25,299 bases of DNA from contig DJEU01000023.1 of the NCBI GenBank assembly GCA_002431395.1, positions 1 to 25,299 on the forward strand. The letters are read 5' to 3'. Below, piece after piece: positions 24,105-25,299 of this stretch (within the stretch, counting starts at the first letter, position 1; each line of letters starts with the position of its first letter). This DNA is from Lachnoclostridium sp. UBA5890. GTDB taxonomy: Bacteria > Bacillota > Clostridia > Lachnospirales > Lachnospiraceae. The notes beneath the pieces are model-generated. The model had not been told where the DNA came from. It made no database searches and saw nothing but the letters and a program-made list of their open reading frames with translations. The translations under genes and the position numbers were made by a program.

Positions 24105-25094
24105 TTATCGTTTCGTAAGATATTTCATTGGGTTAAACTGTCTATAAGTATACTTATCCAGAAAATCATAACCGTTATAATTTCCGGAAAATGCCGGTCC
24201 TTTACGAAGTTCCAGATGAAGATGTGTTCCGTAAGCAGCGCCTGTCGCTCCCATCGTAGAGATGACATCTCCTTTTTCCACCTTATCTCCGGCTTTACAA
24301 CGTATCGTATTGCAATGTGCATAATACGAATAAATTCCATTTCCATGATATACAATTACCAGTTTTCCAAAAGAAGATCGTTTGGCCGCACTATGATATT
24401 TTGCATAAACTACAGTACCATCGGCAATTGCTTTGATCGCTGTTCCTTTGGATACCCCTTTTACATCAATTCCAAGATGACGTCCACCGTGTACCGAACA
24501 TCCGCAATGGAATCCGTCACCTTTTACACCGCCATCTACCGGCCATGCCCAAGTGGTCTCTTTGACTTTAAAGTCTTTCTGTAAAGCCACACGCTCATTT
24601 CCATAAGTATCAGAAACCTTTACCTCGTAGGTATAGCTTCCGGCATCCAGTTTGGAAAAATGAATATCATTGTCAATCTTACTCAGGTCAAATTTTTTGC
24701 TGTTTGTTTTTTTCTTAATTGCTACCGCATCTTTTCCCTGTGCATCAATGATACTCGCTTCTACCTTCTGCATCTTATGATTTGCTTTCAATGTACCTTT
24801 TAAGGTAAACTGCTGGCCTTCATAAATTTTCTTTGGATACGAGCATTTTTTCTTTTTTACCACCAAGGTATTTTGTGGTGTAGCAGTCGGTTCTGCCGTC
24901 GGCTCCGCTGTTACTTCCGGCTGTGGTTCTGCCGTCGGTGCCGGCGCCTCCACATTGATCCCTGCCGGGGATACTGGCTGTTCTTCAGCGTACACCTCAG
25001 TTTTTGGTGTTCCGGATGACACAGCCATCGCAAAAATCATCATTACGGCAAGCACACGTTTTCCACACCTGCCAAAGTCACTTACTTCTCTCAC
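24105..25094 (-). CDS. Secreted M23 (LytM-like) metallopeptidase
   Basis: A probable peptidoglycan hydrolase, 329 residues. The start is GTG 25094, with GGAGG 5 bases upstream; the ATG at 25106 has no ribosome site and the next upstream start adds a 32-residue leader. A signal peptide (RCGKRVLAVMMIFAMAVSSG) comes first, then a Pro/Ala/Glu/Thr-rich linker with TAEPTAEPTATP, an Ig-like strand domain (about 85-178), and the M23 domain. Its zinc site is His206 and Asp210 (HLGID) and His291/His293 (HLHLE), with the AH motif at about 260. Conserved catalytic residues are all present, so it should be active. It is monocistronic, converging on DUF4364. Confidence 0.92.
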   Translation of the reverse strand: MREVSDFGRCGKRVLAVMMIFAMAVSSGTPKTEVYAEEQPVSPAGINVEAPAPTAEPQPEVTAEPTAEPTATPQNTLVVKKKKCSYPKKIYEGQQFTLKGTLKANHKMQKVEASIIDAQGKDAVAIKKKTNSKKFDLSKIDNDIHFSKLDAGSYTYEVKVSDTYGNERVALQKDFKVKETTWAWPVDGGVKGDGFHCGCSVHGGRHLGIDVKGVSKGTAIKAIADGTVVYAKYHSAAKRSSFGKLVIVYHGNGIYSYYAHCNTIRCKAGDKVEKGDVISTMGATGAAYGTHLHLELRKGPAFSGNYNGYDFLDKYTYRQFNPMKYLTKR

Positions 25095-25168
25095 GTTTTC
25101 CTCCATTTCACTTAATATCGTTGTAATATTCTCGCATAATAACTTTATAATTTTGTAACATCTTCTAC

Positions 25169-25197
25169 AGTATACACTAATTTTTTTCATTCTACAA
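25169..25197 (-). promoter_or_regulatory. Promoter of the M23 peptidase gene
   Basis: TTGTAG (25192-25197), 17 bases, TATACT (25169-25174) on the minus strand. The -10 matches five of six bases and the -35 matches three. It leaves a leader of about 70 bases before the GTG start. Confidence 0.5.
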
Positions 25198-25237
25198 GTG
25201 TAATTTCAAACATTTTCACTAAAAAAAGTAAAAAAAT

Positions 25238-25266
25238 TTGCTTTTTATGCAAAAATCCGATACAAT
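25238..25266 (+). promoter_or_regulatory. Promoter for a gene beyond the window
   Basis: TTGCTT (25238-25243), 17 bases, TACAAT (25261-25266) on the plus strand, divergent from the M23 gene. The gene it serves starts past 25299. The short repeat TGTAACTATTCAGG falls just after the predicted start of transcription. Confidence 0.55.
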
Positions 25267-25299
25267 ATAAACAAAATTGTAACTATTCAGGATCAATGT

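Overview
This window looks like chromosome from a low- to mid-GC anaerobic Clostridium-class Firmicute, most likely a Lachnospiraceae gut bacterium. Reasons: AGGAGG-type ribosome binding sites throughout; proteins typical of that group (DUF4364, a DUF6145-like protein, TIGR01212 radical SAM, DUF1385, a UDPGP type 1 pyrophosphorylase, a TetM-like GTPase with a C-terminal NYN domain); and a rho-rpmE-DUF1385-prmC-prfA order of the kind found in Firmicutes. The species is not determined. No tRNA, rRNA, CRISPR array, transposase or phage gene was found. Nearly all sequence is coding, and no gene-free stretch reaches 300 bases.

Layout, left to right. (1) 1-3485, minus: a MacA/MacB or YknXYZ-like export system of adaptor, ATPase and FtsX-type permease, followed by a compound palindrome at 19-64. 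(2) 3607-8153, minus: argF, citrate synthase, a small DUF6145-like protein, coaX and dusB, ending at a clear intrinsic terminator. (3) 8255-9637, minus: an nfeD / SPFH membrane pair with its own promoter. (4) 9714-17732, minus: a tightly coupled, mostly translation-related operon of DUF1385, prmC, prfA, a PAS-like orphan, a PerM/AI-2E membrane protein, the TetM-like GTPase-NYN fusion and a TrmH-type rRNA methyltransferase. (5) 17854-21274, minus: rpmE with its own promoter, then rho and a UDP-sugar pyrophosphorylase transcribed together from a structured leader. (6) 21477-24094, plus: NAD malic enzyme, a radical SAM protein and DUF4364, divergent from region 5. (7) 24105-25094, minus: a secreted M23 peptidase, converging on region 6 at a two-way terminator. 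A plus-strand promoter at 25238-25266 points to a gene beyond the window.

The translation theme links much of the window: RF1 (prfA) and the enzyme that methylates it (prmC), L31, Rho, DusB, a TrmH-type rRNA methyltransferase and the GTPase-NYN fusion. The two most interesting items are that fusion and Rho. The fusion joins an elongation-factor-like ribosome-binding GTPase to a YacP/Rae1-like nuclease domain, which suggests a factor that binds the ribosomal A site and cuts mRNA there. Rho carries a long Asn/Gln/Tyr/Gly-rich, prion-like N-terminal insertion encoded by a tandem DNA repeat. Several intergenic hairpins, some overlapping promoters, may be regulatory.
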